64,000 bases of DNA, taken from positions 62,001 to 126,000 of the forward strand of contig NZ_RJJE01000001.1 of the NCBI RefSeq assembly GCF_003721565.1, given 5' to 3'. A program made the position numbers and the translations under genes. The first letter of the stretch is position 1. Each line of letters starts with the position of its first letter. This stretch comes from Rufibacter immobilis. Lineage in GTDB: Bacteria; Bacteroidota; Bacteroidia; Cytophagales; Hymenobacteraceae. This document shows, in pieces, positions 8,322-16,099 of the stretch. The notes beneath the pieces were generated by a model, which did not search any database, was not told the DNA's origin, and was given only the letters and a program-made list of their open reading frames with translations.

Positions 8322-9458
8322 ATGAACCTCTTCGACGTTTACCCCCTCTTCGATATCACGCCTGTGAAGGCCCTCGGCTCCAAGCTCTGGGACGAGAACG
8401 GCACTGAGTATCTGGATTTATACGGCGGCCATGCCGTGATTTCCATCGGCCACAGCCACCCGCATTATGTGCAGCGCCTCACCAACCAAATCAACAACAT
8501 TGGCTTCTACTCTAACTCCGTGAAGATTCCGCAGCAGCAGGAACTGGCGGAGAAACTGGGCCAGTTGAGTGGCTACGAAGATTACCAACTGTTCCTGATT
8601 AACTCCGGCGCAGAGGCGAACGAAAACGCCTTGAAACTGGCCTCGTTCCACACGGGCCGCAAGAAAGTGATTTCGTTCAGCAAGTCGTTTCACGGCAGAA
8701 CCTCGGCGGTAGTGGCCGCTACCGATGACCGCAGTATTGTGGCCCCGGTGAATGAGACCGAGAACATAATCTTTCTGCCGTTCAATGATGCTACCGCGGT
8801 GGAAGAAGCTTTACAGACCAACGAAGTAGCCGCTATTATTGTGGAAGGCATTCAGGGTGTGGGCGGCGTGAACATCCCTACCACGCCATTTTTGCAGGAG
8901 TTGGAAAAACTAGCCAAGAAACACGGCGCGCTGCTCATTCTGGACGAAATCCAGTCGGGGTACGGGCGTTCCGGGAAGTTTTTTGCGCACCAGCACGCAG
9001 GCATTAAGCCAGATTTGATTACCATCGCCAAGGGCATGGGCAACGGCTTCCCGGTGGCGGGCGTCTTGATTTCGCCGGAGATTCCGGCCAAGCACGGCAT
9101 GCTGGGCACCACCTTCGGGGGAAATTATTTGGCCTGCGCCGCTTCTTTGGCGGTGCTGGAAGTGATGGAGCAGGAGAATCTGGTAGAGAACGCTGCCCAA
9201 ATGGGCGACTACCTCATGGAGAAAGCCAAAGCCATCCCCGGCGTGCGCGAAGTGCGCGGTCAAGGCTTGATGGTGGGCATTGAGTTGGAAACTCCTTGCG
9301 CTCCCCTTCGCAAAGCCCTGCTGGACGAGTACCGCATCTTCACCGGCTCTGCCTCCAACAAAAACACCATCCGGATTCTGCCCGCCCTGAACGTAACTCA
9401 GACCGAGCTGGATAGATTTTTAGAGGCGTTCGCTGCGCTTGTATCATGTAGCAAGTAG
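8322..9458 (+). CDS. argD: N-acylornithine aminotransferase (class III, PLP)
   Basis: 378 residues. Transfers an amino group from glutamate to N-acylglutamate semialdehyde. Class-III aminotransferase landmarks are clear: LFLINSGAEANENALKLA near residue 90, the PLP-pocket LILDEIQSGYGRSGKFF near 205-221, and the Schiff-base lysine in TIAKGMGNGFPVAG near residue 237. Length fits ArgD. Its last residues (LVSCSK, stop) run into a GTATCATG/TATCACG-rich stretch that recurs upstream of argB at about 10897-10922, so the very C-terminus may be repeat-derived. It sits between the nested repeat element and argF'. Confidence 0.93.
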   Translation: MNLFDVYPLFDITPVKALGSKLWDENGTEYLDLYGGHAVISIGHSHPHYVQRLTNQINNIGFYSNSVKIPQQQELAEKLGQLSGYEDYQLFLINSGAEANENALKLASFHTGRKKVISFSKSFHGRTSAVVAATDDRSIVAPVNETENIIFLPFNDATAVEEALQTNEVAAIIVEGIQGVGGVNIPTTPFLQELEKLAKKHGALLILDEIQSGYGRSGKFFAHQHAGIKPDLITIAKGMGNGFPVAGVLISPEIPAKHGMLGTTFGGNYLACAASLAVLEVMEQENLVENAAQMGDYLMEKAKAIPGVREVRGQGLMVGIELETPCAPLRKALLDEYRIFTGSASNKNTIRILPALNVTQTELDRFLEAFAALVSCSK

Positions 9459-9524
9459 CACGTATCACGATTTTAGATTTTATCAACTAGTATCGTGATA
9501 CGCGATACTTGATACCCACAAATA

Positions 9525-10481
9525 ATGAAGCAATTCACTTCCGTTCACGACGTAGAAGACCTAAACGCCCTGGTGCAGGAAGCGCTGGAGTTGAAGAAAA
9601 ACCCGTACGCGTTTGAGCACCTGGGCAAGCGCAAGACGCTGGGCCTTATTTTCCTGAACCCCAGCTTGCGCACCCGCCTCAGCACGCAGAAAGCAGCGCA
9701 GAGTCTGGGCATGAACGTGATGGTCATGAACATGGGCCAGGAAGGCTGGGCACTGGAAACCCAGGACGGTGCCATCATGAACGGCACCACCGTAGAGCAC
9801 ATCAAAGACGCCGCCGCCGTCATGGGTCAGTACTGCGATGTGCTGGGCCTCCGCTCCTTCCCGAAGCTGCAGAACGTAGAGGAAGACTATTCTGAGGAGA
9901 TTCTGAAGAAGTTCATCCAGTACGCCAACGTGCCGTTCGTGAGCTTAGAGTCGGCTACCCGTCACCCGCTGCAAAGCTTGGCAGATTTGATCACCATCAC
10001 CGAGCACGCCCCACAAGGCCGTCGGCCGAAGGTGGTCTTGACCTGGGGACCACACGTGAAGGCGCTTCCGCAGGCCGTTCCTAACTCCTTCGCCGAATGG
10101 ATGTGCGCCGCCGATGTGGACTTCGTCATCACTCACCCCGAAGGCTACGAGCTGGACCCGCAGTTCACCCAAGGCGCCACCATCACCCACAACCAGCAAG
10201 AGGCGTTAGAAGGGGCCGATTTCATCTACGTGAAGAACTGGTCCACCTTTCAGCCCAACTACGGTGCCGTGCTCACCCAAAACGCCAGCTGGATGCTCAC
10301 GAACCAGCACCTGGCCAACACTAACAACGCCAAAGTGATGCACTGCCTGCCCGTACGCCGCAACGTGGAACTCAGCGATGAAATCCTGGACGGCCCGAAC
10401 TCCCTAGTAGTAAACGAAGCCGCCAACCGTGAATTTGCCGCTCAAGCGGTGCTGAAGAGGTTACTTGAAGGGATTCAGTAA
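9525..10481 (+). CDS. argF': N-succinyl/N-acetyl-L-ornithine transcarbamylase
   Basis: 318 residues. Carbamoylates an N-acylated ornithine instead of free ornithine, as in Bacteroides and Xanthomonas. The carbamoyl-phosphate loop is FLNPSLRTRLSTQKAA (residues 43-58), distinct from the STRTR of ordinary transcarbamylases, with TRHPLQSLADLITI, PQAVPNSFAEWM and the MHCLPVRRNVELSD region all matching the Bacteroides fragilis enzyme as I recall it. The specificity residue (Pro90 in the Bacteroides succinyl enzyme, Glu92 in the Xanthomonas acetyl enzyme, in the x-E-H motif) is Val90 here (TTVEH), which points to succinylornithine. Located between argD and argB. Confidence 0.93.
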   Translation: MKQFTSVHDVEDLNALVQEALELKKNPYAFEHLGKRKTLGLIFLNPSLRTRLSTQKAAQSLGMNVMVMNMGQEGWALETQDGAIMNGTTVEHIKDAAAVMGQYCDVLGLRSFPKLQNVEEDYSEEILKKFIQYANVPFVSLESATRHPLQSLADLITITEHAPQGRRPKVVLTWGPHVKALPQAVPNSFAEWMCAADVDFVITHPEGYELDPQFTQGATITHNQQEALEGADFIYVKNWSTFQPNYGAVLTQNASWMLTNQHLANTNNAKVMHCLPVRRNVELSDEILDGPNSLVVNEAANREFAAQAVLKRLLEGIQ

Positions 10482-10490
10482 TGCCTGCAA

Positions 10491-10523
10491 AGACCTCACA
10501 GTTTTTGAAAACCTGTGAGGTCT
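10491..10523. repeat. GACCTC-type hairpin
   Basis: AGACCTCACAG paired with CTGTGAGGTCT around TTTTTGAAAAC, ten bases after the argF' stop. It is the same hairpin design as 15828-15860, with ACA/TGT here against CCA/TGG there (paired changes). No T-run follows, so termination is doubtful. Confidence 0.75.
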
Positions 10524-10553
10524 GCCAGAAAGAAGCGCGATAACCCTGTCACT

Positions 10554-10602
10554 ACCACCAGGATCATTTTTTGTCATCCTGAAAGGATACTGGTGGCGAA
10601 CT
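10554..10602. repeat. CCTGAAAGGA element, second locus
   Basis: TTGTCATCCTGAAAGGATA then CTGGTGGCGAACT, related to TTGTCCTCCTGAAAGGACC then TTGTGGGCGAACT at about 8094-8125. Its own short arms CCACCAG (10555-10561) and CTGGTGG (10590-10596) face each other. Confidence 0.65.
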
Positions 10603-10630
10603 AGACAGAATTTGCTTCATGCAAAAAGCT

Positions 10631-10668
10631 GTTTTCGGCCTGTTCTCCAGAAAACGGGCCAAAAACGG
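10631..10668. repeat. TTTAG palindrome copy 3 (degenerate, GCGG subtype)
   Basis: GTTTTCGGCCTGTTCTCCAG then AAAACGGGCCAAAAACGG. Recognisable by GTTTTCGGCCTGTT and GGCCnAAAACGG; arms imperfect. Confidence 0.65.
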
Positions 10669-10700
10669 AAGGAAAACATTTAGCTAAGGCTTGCCATGCT

Positions 10701-10829
10701 GTTCGGGATTTGTAATCCCGAACCCCTCTGTTGCGGATTTATCAATCCGCCGGGAGCCATGGGCAAGATTTGTAGAAACGGGGATTAGTAAATCCCCGAC
10801 AGAATGCTTCCGGATTAGAAATCCGGAAG
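10701..10829. repeat. cluster of four GGATT...AATCC hairpins
   Basis: Four small hairpins share an inner GGATT/AATCC stem but differ outside it: 10701-10723 (GTTCGGGATT/AATCCCGAAC), 10733-10750 (GCGGATT/AATCCGC), 10779-10798 (CGGGGATT/AATCCCCG) and 10807-10829 (CTTCCGGATT/AATCCGGAAG). The outer stem bases change in complementary pairs, so the structure and not the sequence is kept. Confidence 0.85.
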
Positions 10830-10931
10830 AGCAAGTGAAAGTCCAGTTACTGTTCACAACTACCAATCTGGAAGAACAAGTAAAATCTTGTGTCGTGCTA
10901 CCTGATACGCGATACGTGATACCAATAAAAC

Positions 10932-11726
10932 ATGCAGAAACTCAACGTCATCAAAATAGGCGGCAACGTGCTGGACAACCCGGCGCAGCTTGAACAGTTC
11001 CTAACTGATTTTGCTTCCGTGCAAGGCCCTAAAGTGCTGGTGCACGGCGGCGGGAAAATTGCCTCGGAATTGAGCAAGCAGCTGGGCATTGAACCTAACA
11101 TGGTCAACGGCCGCCGCATTACCGATGCCGATACCCTGCGCGTGGTCACCATGGTCTATGGCGGATTACTAAACAAGAACCTGGTGGCGCAACTGCAAGC
11201 CAGAGGCTGTAATTCCCTCGGTCTGACTGGTGCCGATGCCAACGTCATTCCTGCCCACAAGCGCCCGGTGAAAGACATTGACTACGGTTTTGTGGGTGAT
11301 GTGGAAAATCCCGAGCAGGTGAACGTAACGTTTCTGGCTTCTTTGGCCGAGCAGGGCCTCACCCCCGTTTTCGCCGCGCTCACGCATGACGGACAGGGCA
11401 GCCTGCTCAATACCAACGCAGATACCATCGCCTCTACCCTGGCCGTGGCTTTGAGCCGCCAGTTTGAGGTGAACTTGATTTATTGCTTCGAAAAGAAAGG
11501 CGTGCTCCTGGATGTAGAAGATGAAACCAGCGTGATTCACCATCTTCAACCGCCCTATTATGCCGAGCTGAAAGAACAAGGCGCCATCTTCGCGGGGATG
11601 CTGCCGAAGCTGGACAATGCCTTCTCGGCGCTTCAGGCCGGGGTGAAAGTTGTTATCATCGGTGATGCCGCCGAGATTCAGGACATCGCCGTAGTCGGAA
11701 AGGCGGGAACGAAAATTACGCTGTAA
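10932..11726 (+). CDS. argB: N-acylglutamate kinase
   Basis: 264 residues. Phosphorylates N-acylglutamate for reduction by ArgC. Amino-acid kinase fold: VIKIGGNVLD at residues 6-15, the substrate loop VLVHGGGKIASELSKQLG at 36-53, NGRRITD near 60, GLTGADANVIPAHK near 99-112, and the nucleotide-binding NTNADTIASTLAVAL near 157-171. The short N-terminus without the extra helix of arginine-inhibited hexameric enzymes suggests a form not inhibited by arginine; that is inference. Separated from argF' by a 450-bp repeat-filled gap and from proC by 544 bp with more repeats. Confidence 0.94.
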   Translation: MQKLNVIKIGGNVLDNPAQLEQFLTDFASVQGPKVLVHGGGKIASELSKQLGIEPNMVNGRRITDADTLRVVTMVYGGLLNKNLVAQLQARGCNSLGLTGADANVIPAHKRPVKDIDYGFVGDVENPEQVNVTFLASLAEQGLTPVFAALTHDGQGSLLNTNADTIASTLAVALSRQFEVNLIYCFEKKGVLLDVEDETSVIHHLQPPYYAELKEQGAIFAGMLPKLDNAFSALQAGVKVVIIGDAAEIQDIAVVGKAGTKITL

Positions 11727-11730
11727 GAAT

Positions 11731-11872
11731 ACTGGCGCGAGACTTCCGTCTCGTGCCAAAGGATGAAGCGAGTCTCCAGACTCGCCGGAAACCACGGAGC
11801 GGTGAATGCGGGCAAAATGGAGTCTGGAGACTCCACGCACGCATCGGCACGAGTCTGGAGACTCGCGCCAGT
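11731..11872. repeat. 142-bp MITE-like element, copy 1 (GGCGCGAG ends)
   Basis: Begins ACTGGCGCGAGACTTCCG and ends GTCTGGAGACTCGCGCCAGT, which are mutually complementary ends. Inside are further dyads: GCGAGTCTCCAGACTCGC at about 11768-11785 and GGAGTCTGGAGACTCC at about 11818-11833. Five bases after the argB stop. Related copies at 13157-13322 and 15868-15930. Confidence 0.8.
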
Positions 11873-11976
11873 GAAGTTCCTCTCACTCCAATAAGAAAGA
11901 GAATTCAGAAGATGCGTTTAGGGGATCTTTTTCTGAAATCAGGGCAAAAACTAAAACTCTAGGGTCAAGAAAGATT

Positions 11977-12050
11977 CTGGCGCAAGCATCCGCTTGTTTC
12001 CCGACGCATACTAGAACGGAACATTTGCACAAGCGGACGCTTGCGTCAGG
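11977..12050. repeat. inverted pair with CGCAAGC...GCTTGCG arms
   Basis: Left arm 11977-11997 (CTGGCGCAAGCATCCGCTTG and T) and right arm 12029-12050 (ACAAGCGGACGCTTGCGTCA and GG) are complementary except for a few bases, with about 31 nt between. Looks like another small non-coding dispersed element; only one copy in this window. Confidence 0.7.
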
Positions 12051-12150
12051 TGAGAAAGTAGTAGAATTGGAAAGGAGCAGCGTTCCTCCAATGGCTTCAA
12101 CGCAAAAGACCTCGTAGTGTGCGCAGCTCCTGCGAGTGTCTCGGCCAGAA

Positions 12151-12190
12151 GCGTTTAGCGGCTGTTTTTCAGAAAATAGTCAGGAAACAG
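12151..12190. repeat. TTTAG palindrome copy 4 (GCGG subtype)
   Basis: GCGTTTAGCGGCTGTTTTTC then AGAAAATAGTCAGGAAACAG. It lies in the open frame upstream of proC and encodes the false N-terminal residues FSGCFSENSQETA of the extended reading. Confidence 0.8.
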
Positions 12191-12270
12191 CTTTTGCAAA
12201 GGCAAAATGGTTTTCTTGCAGGAGCAACCATAGAAACTCAGCCGAACAATCGGCTCAAACGAAGTGCACC

Positions 12271-13092
12271 ATGAGTGAACAGTACAAAAAAATAGCCATT
12301 CTGGGCGGTGGCAACATGGGCATTGCCTTGGCGAAGGGCATGGTGGCCTCGGGCAAGTACCGCGCCGAGGACATCACCCTCACCCGCCGCAATACCAAGC
12401 TATTAGATGCAATGGTGGAGCAGGGCTACCGCGCCTCCAGCAACAACGCGCTGGCCGTGGCCGAGGCCGACATCATCGTGCTCAGCATTCTACCGCAACA
12501 GCTGGACAGCGTGCTGGACAATATCTTGGAGAGCATCGACCCCAGCCGCCATCTGTTCATCTCCATAGTGACGGGCGTGGCCGTGACTGACATTATCACC
12601 CGCATTGGCAAGGTAGTGGAAGTGGTGCGGGCCATGCCTAACACTGCCATCGCTATTCAGGAGTCCATGACCTGTATTGCCAGTAAAAACGCCTCGCCAG
12701 AGAACATAGAACTGGTAAAAGACATCTTCTCCGCCGTGGGTGAGACTGTGGAAATTGAGGAAGAACTCATGTCCTCGGCGACGGCCTTGGTGGCCTGCGG
12801 TATTGCCTTCTTTTTACGGTCCATCCGCGCAGCGGCTCAGGGCGGCACCGAGATTGGTTTTCATGCGGGAGATGCACTACGTATGGCCGCTCAAACGGCT
12901 AAAGGCGCGGCTTCGCTGTTGCTGCACTTCGGCAGTCACCCCGAGAACGAAATTGACAAAGTGACCTCGCCCAAAGGCTGCACCATTGCCGGCCTGAACG
13001 AAATGGAACACAACGGTTTCAGCTCGGCCATGATTAAGGGAATTAGAACCTCGGCGCAAAAAGCGGAGAAGTTATATACCGACGAAAAATAG
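12271..13092 (+). CDS. proC: pyrroline-5-carboxylate reductase
   Basis: 273 residues from the ATG at 12271. The frame is open upstream to 12136, but those 45 residues come from a dispersed palindrome, so the later start is chosen; it gives the usual ProC length. Reduces pyrroline-5-carboxylate to proline with NAD(P)H. Rossmann loop IAILGGGNMGIALAKGM at the N-terminus, a VRAMPNTAIAIQESMT segment in the middle and the late SPKGCTIAGLNEMEHNGFSSA signature (usual form SPGGTT.AGL). It lies between argB and argE, as proC does in other Bacteroidota arg clusters, linking glutamate-derived proline and arginine synthesis. Confidence 0.93.
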   Translation: MSEQYKKIAILGGGNMGIALAKGMVASGKYRAEDITLTRRNTKLLDAMVEQGYRASSNNALAVAEADIIVLSILPQQLDSVLDNILESIDPSRHLFISIVTGVAVTDIITRIGKVVEVVRAMPNTAIAIQESMTCIASKNASPENIELVKDIFSAVGETVEIEEELMSSATALVACGIAFFLRSIRAAAQGGTEIGFHAGDALRMAAQTAKGAASLLLHFGSHPENEIDKVTSPKGCTIAGLNEMEHNGFSSAMIKGIRTSAQKAEKLYTDEK

Positions 13093-13109
13093 AGGTCATT
13101 TGCACGCTT

Positions 13110-13149
13110 GCGTTTAGCGGCTCTTTTTCCGAAAACAGGCCGAAAACAG
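13110..13149. repeat. TTTAG palindrome copy 5 (GCGG subtype)
   Basis: GCGTTTAGCGGCTCTTTTTC then CGAAAACAGGCCGAAAACAG, 18 bases after the proC stop. Confidence 0.85.
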
Positions 13150-13156
13150 AAAACTT

Positions 13157-13322
13157 CTGGCGCGAGACTGAAGTCTCGTGACAAAGGATGAAGCGAGTCT
13201 CCAGACTCGCCGGAAACCAAAAGCTAAAGACAGATCAGCCATGTGTGCTGTCGCTGCGTTGCAGCGAGAGTAGTCTGGAGACTACTCCTTATCTGTAGGC
13301 ACGAGTTGCAAACTCACGCCAG
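13157..13322. repeat. MITE-like element, copy 2 (GGCGCGAG ends)
   Basis: Starts CTGGCGCGAGACTGAAGTC and ends AAACTCACGCCAG. The first ~60 bases match copy 1 at 11732 closely (including GATGAAGCGAGTCTCCAGAC), the centre differs, and AGTAGTCTGGAGACTACT at about 13270-13287 is an internal hairpin. It ends 20 nt before the argE start. Confidence 0.75.
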
Positions 13323-13342
13323 CGGAATTTTGAATTTAAACA

Positions 13343-14407
13343 ATGAACAACACCTTATACCAAGACGCCCTCGCGTTACTCCAGCAATTGATTTCCATCC
13401 AGTCGTTCAGCCGCGAGGAGGCGGGGACGGCGAAGGCGATAGCTCAGTTTCTACAGGTGCGGGGCGTGGAAATTCACCGGCAGCAGAACAACGTCTGGGC
13501 GTTCAATAAACACTACAACCCAGCCTTGCCCACGGTGCTGTTGAACTCGCACCATGACACCGTGAAGCCCCACCCCAGCTGGACGTTTGACCCGTTCACG
13601 CCTACGGTGCAAGACGGCAAACTCATTGGGCTGGGCAGCAATGATGCCGGTGGTTGCTTGGTGTCGCTCATCGCTACGTTCCTGCACTTTTATGAGCGGC
13701 AGGATTTGACGTATAACCTGGTGCTGGCGGCTACCGCCGAAGAAGAAATCTCGGGCAGAAACGGCATTGAGCTGGTGTACCCAGAACTGGGCCCGGTGGA
13801 GTTTGCCATAGTGGGCGAACCTACCCAAATGCACCTGGCCGTGGCCGAAAAAGGCTTAATAGTACTGGATTGCATAGCCCACGGACAAGGCGGTCATGCC
13901 GCGCGGGAGGAAGGCGTCAATGCCATCTATGAGGCGCTGCCTGATATAGAGTGGTTCCGCACGTTCCGTTTCCAGAAGGAGTCCAGCTTCTTGGGGCCTA
14001 TCAAAATGAGCGTGACGGTGATTCAGGCGGGAACGCAGCACAACGTGGTACCGGACCAATGCAAGTTTACGGTAGATGTACGGATGACCGATGCCTATCA
14101 GCCCGAGGAAGTGTTAACCATCATTCGGGAGCACGTGAAAAGCGAGGTGACACCGCGGTCTACCCGTTTGCGGCCTTCGTCTATTGACCAGAACCACCCC
14201 ATTGTGCAATCGGGCATCAAGCTGGGGCGGGAACTTTACGGCTCCCCTACCACCTCAGACCAGGCGCTATTGAGCATTCCTTCGCTCAAAATTGGCCCCG
14301 GTGACTCGGCGCGGTCGCATACCGCCGATGAATATATTTACCTTTCAGAACTGGAAGAAGGCATTCAGCTTTACATAGAACTTTTGACACCCGTTATTAC
14401 CGCTTAG
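13343..14407 (+). CDS. argE: N-acyl-citrulline/ornithine deacylase, M20 family
   Basis: 354 residues. M20 metallopeptidase fold: LLNSHHDTVKPHPSW (first metal His, residues 66-80), GSNDAGGCLVSL (bridging Asp near 98-109), TAEEEISGRNGIEL (catalytic and metal Glu near 131-144), then IVGEPTQM and a dimerisation domain with AHGQGGHAAREEGVNAI. The final metal His is in DSARSHTADEYIYL near 331. In this pathway it should remove the acyl group from N-acylcitrulline, the transcarbamylase product, as in organisms using acylornithine carbamoylation. argH follows after a single base. Confidence 0.92.
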   Translation: MNNTLYQDALALLQQLISIQSFSREEAGTAKAIAQFLQVRGVEIHRQQNNVWAFNKHYNPALPTVLLNSHHDTVKPHPSWTFDPFTPTVQDGKLIGLGSNDAGGCLVSLIATFLHFYERQDLTYNLVLAATAEEEISGRNGIELVYPELGPVEFAIVGEPTQMHLAVAEKGLIVLDCIAHGQGGHAAREEGVNAIYEALPDIEWFRTFRFQKESSFLGPIKMSVTVIQAGTQHNVVPDQCKFTVDVRMTDAYQPEEVLTIIREHVKSEVTPRSTRLRPSSIDQNHPIVQSGIKLGRELYGSPTTSDQALLSIPSLKIGPGDSARSHTADEYIYLSELEEGIQLYIELLTPVITA

Positions 14408-14408
14408 C

Positions 14409-15740
14409 ATGAAACTCTGGCAGAAAGAAACCTCCGTGGCGCAGAACGTTGAGAAATTCACCGTGGGCAAAGACGCCGAAATGGACTTACAGTTGGCTCC
14501 TTTTGACGTGCTGGGCTCCCTAGCGCACACGCGCATGCTGGAGAGCATCGGGCTCATGGAGCCGGAAGACCTGGCCGCCGTGCAGCGCGAACTCAAGGAA
14601 ATATACCAAAGCATTGAGCGGGGCGAGTTTGAAATTGAGCCAGGCGTGGAAGACGTCCACTCGCAGGTAGAGTTGCTTTTAACGCGCCGTTTGGGCGAAG
14701 CGGGCAAGAAAATCCACAGCGGCCGTTCCCGCAACGACCAGGTGCTGGTGGACCTGAAACTGTTCATCCGCCATGAAATCCGCCAGACGGTAGAGGCCGT
14801 GCACACACTGTTCAACACGCTACAGGAGTTGAGCGAAAAAAATAAAGACATCTTGCTGCCCGGTTATACACACTTGCAAGTGGCCATGCCGTCTTCGTTT
14901 GGGTTGTGGTTTGGGGCGTACGCCGAAAGTCTGGTAGATGACCTGCAACTGTTGCAAGCAGCTTATAAAATCAGCAACAAGAACCCACTAGGCTCAGCGG
15001 CTGGCTACGGCAGTTCCTTCCCGCTCAACCGCCAGATGACGACGGATTTACTAGGCTTCGAGGCGCTGAACTACAACGTGGTGTACGCCCAGATGGGCCG
15101 GGGCAAAACCGAGCGCAGCGTGAGCATGGGCCTGGCCTCCATCGCTAGCACCCTCGGCCGCATGGCCATGGACGTGTGCCTGTACATGAGCCAGAACTTC
15201 GCTTTCGTGACGCTGCCCGACGAGCTGACGACCGGCTCCAGCATCATGCCGCACAAGAAAAACCCCGATGTGTTCGAGATCATGCGCGGCAAGTGCAACC
15301 GCCTGCAAGCGCTTCCCACCGAAATTCAGATGCTCCTGGGCAACCTGCCCTCCGGCTACCACCGCGAACTGCAATTGCTCAAAGAAAGCTTCTTCCCCGC
15401 CTTCACCGAAATCAGGAACTGCCTGGAGATGATGACCTTCATGCTCCCGCACCTGAAACTGAACCAAGACATCCTGAAAGACGAAAAATACCAGTACCTC
15501 TTCAGCGTGGAAGTGGTGAACAACCAGGTGTTGAGCGGTGTGCCGTTCAGAGACGCTTACAAAAACGTAGGGTTGGCCATTGAGAAAGGCGAGTTTGAAC
15601 GGCCAGAAACGGTAAACCACACGCATGAAGGCAGCATTGGGAACCTGTGTACAGAGCAGATCAAAGGCTTGATGGAAGATGTGCTGAACGGCTTCCAGTT
15701 TGAGAAAGTAGATAAGGCTATTGCAGAGTTGCTGGCGTAA
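14409..15740 (+). CDS. argH: argininosuccinate lyase
   Basis: 443 residues. Splits argininosuccinate into arginine and fumarate. Family landmarks: HTRMLESIG and EDVHSQVELLLTRRLGEAG in the first domain, KIHSGRSRNDQVLVDLKLF near 100-118, a GYTHLQVAMPSSFG loop near 155-168, and the fumarase/lyase signature TGSSIMPHKKNPDVFEIMRG near 275-295. The start codon lies one base after the argE stop, so both are co-translated. A textbook intrinsic terminator follows 87 bp downstream, so this is the last gene of the arg cluster. Confidence 0.97.
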   Translation: MKLWQKETSVAQNVEKFTVGKDAEMDLQLAPFDVLGSLAHTRMLESIGLMEPEDLAAVQRELKEIYQSIERGEFEIEPGVEDVHSQVELLLTRRLGEAGKKIHSGRSRNDQVLVDLKLFIRHEIRQTVEAVHTLFNTLQELSEKNKDILLPGYTHLQVAMPSSFGLWFGAYAESLVDDLQLLQAAYKISNKNPLGSAAGYGSSFPLNRQMTTDLLGFEALNYNVVYAQMGRGKTERSVSMGLASIASTLGRMAMDVCLYMSQNFAFVTLPDELTTGSSIMPHKKNPDVFEIMRGKCNRLQALPTEIQMLLGNLPSGYHRELQLLKESFFPAFTEIRNCLEMMTFMLPHLKLNQDILKDEKYQYLFSVEVVNNQVLSGVPFRDAYKNVGLAIEKGEFERPETVNHTHEGSIGNLCTEQIKGLMEDVLNGFQFEKVDKAIAELLA

Positions 15741-15784
15741 GCTTCCTCCTATCTCCTTTTCCAATGCAGGGCAACACTGGAGAT

Positions 15785-15824
15785 GCGTTTAGCAGCTCTT
15801 TTTCTGAAAACAGGCCCAAAACGC
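15785..15824. repeat. TTTAG palindrome copy 6 (GCGG-like subtype)
   Basis: GCGTTTAGCAGCTCTTTTTC then TGAAAACAGGCCCAAAACGC, 44 bases after the argH stop. Copy 7 (16058-16097) is its near-exact reverse complement, so the pair forms 40-bp inverted ends of a 313-bp block. Confidence 0.85.
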
Positions 15825-15827
15825 AGT

Positions 15828-15867
15828 AGACCTCCCAGGTTTTGAAAACCTGGGAGGTCTTTTTTTA
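15828..15867 (+). terminator. intrinsic terminator of the arg cluster
   Basis: 15-bp perfect stem (AGACCTCCCAGGTTT / AAACCTGGGAGGTCT) with a 3-nt loop, followed by seven further T residues. Canonical form. Same hairpin family as 10491-10523. Confidence 0.9.
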
Positions 15868-15930
15868 CTGGCGCGAGACTCCAGTCTCGTGCCTCGGGAT
15901 GAGGCGAGTCTCCAGACCGCCGAGAGCCAC
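15868..15930. repeat. MITE-like element, copy 3 (left part only)
   Basis: ACTGGCGCGAGACTCCAGTC onward matches the first ~60 bases of copies 1 and 2, with GATGAGGCGAGTCTCCAGAC; no clear right end is seen, so it is truncated. Confidence 0.7.
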
Positions 15931-15988
15931 AGGTAGATTTATCATCAAGGCGCGAAAGTAAATTCTGGAATACCTCCTTCAGCATGCG

Positions 15989-16019
15989 TCATCATCCCCC
16001 TACCCCCTCAAAGGGGGAC
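15989..16019. repeat. CCCCCTACCCC repeat, copy 3
   Basis: TCATCATCCCCCTACCCCC then TCAAAGGGGGAC, same orientation as the copy at 5783-5811. Confidence 0.75.
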
Positions 16020-16057
16020 GGAATGCGTACAAGCTGTAATTGGTAAGACCCTTCAAT

Positions 16058-16097
16058 GCGTTTTGGGCCTGTTTTCAGAAAAAGAACCGCTAAACGC
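16058..16097. repeat. TTTAG palindrome copy 7 (reversed partner of copy 6)
   Basis: GCGTTTTGGGCCTGTTTTC then AGAAAAAGAACCGCTAAACGC, the reverse complement of copy 6 with few differences. Confidence 0.85.
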
Positions 16098-16099
16098 AA

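Larger units (their letters stand above)
10482..10931. other. 450-bp repeat-filled gap between argF' and argB
   Basis: No gene; open frames here are repeat-encoded. In order it holds a GACCTC hairpin (10491-10523), a CCTGAAAGGA element (10554-10602), a degenerate TTTAG palindrome (10631-10668), a run of four GGATT hairpins (10701-10829), and a TGATACGCGATACGTGATACC stretch (about 10902-10922) resembling the one after argD (9498-9518). Such density between two genes of one pathway suggests that argB has its own promoter or relies on readthrough. Confidence 0.7.
11727..12270. other. 544-bp repeat-rich gap between argB and proC
   Basis: Contains a 142-bp element with terminal inverted repeats (11731-11872), an inverted pair with CGCAAGC/GCTTGCG arms (11977-12050), and a TTTAG palindrome (12151-12190). 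The open frame 11753-11962 is repeat-derived and not a gene. The proC frame is open back to 12136, but that part is repeat sequence. Confidence 0.7.

Noticed and set aside
10691..10993. Open frame over the GGATT hairpins as a small protein
   Set aside because: It consists of repeat sequence, runs into argB in another frame, and has no protein-like composition.
12136..12270. N-terminal extension of ProC
   Set aside because: Encoded by a dispersed palindrome and low-complexity gap; ATG at 12271 gives the family length.
15051..15764. 237-codon minus-strand frame inside argH
   Set aside because: His/Val-rich shadow of a GC-rich gene on the other strand; argH is certain.
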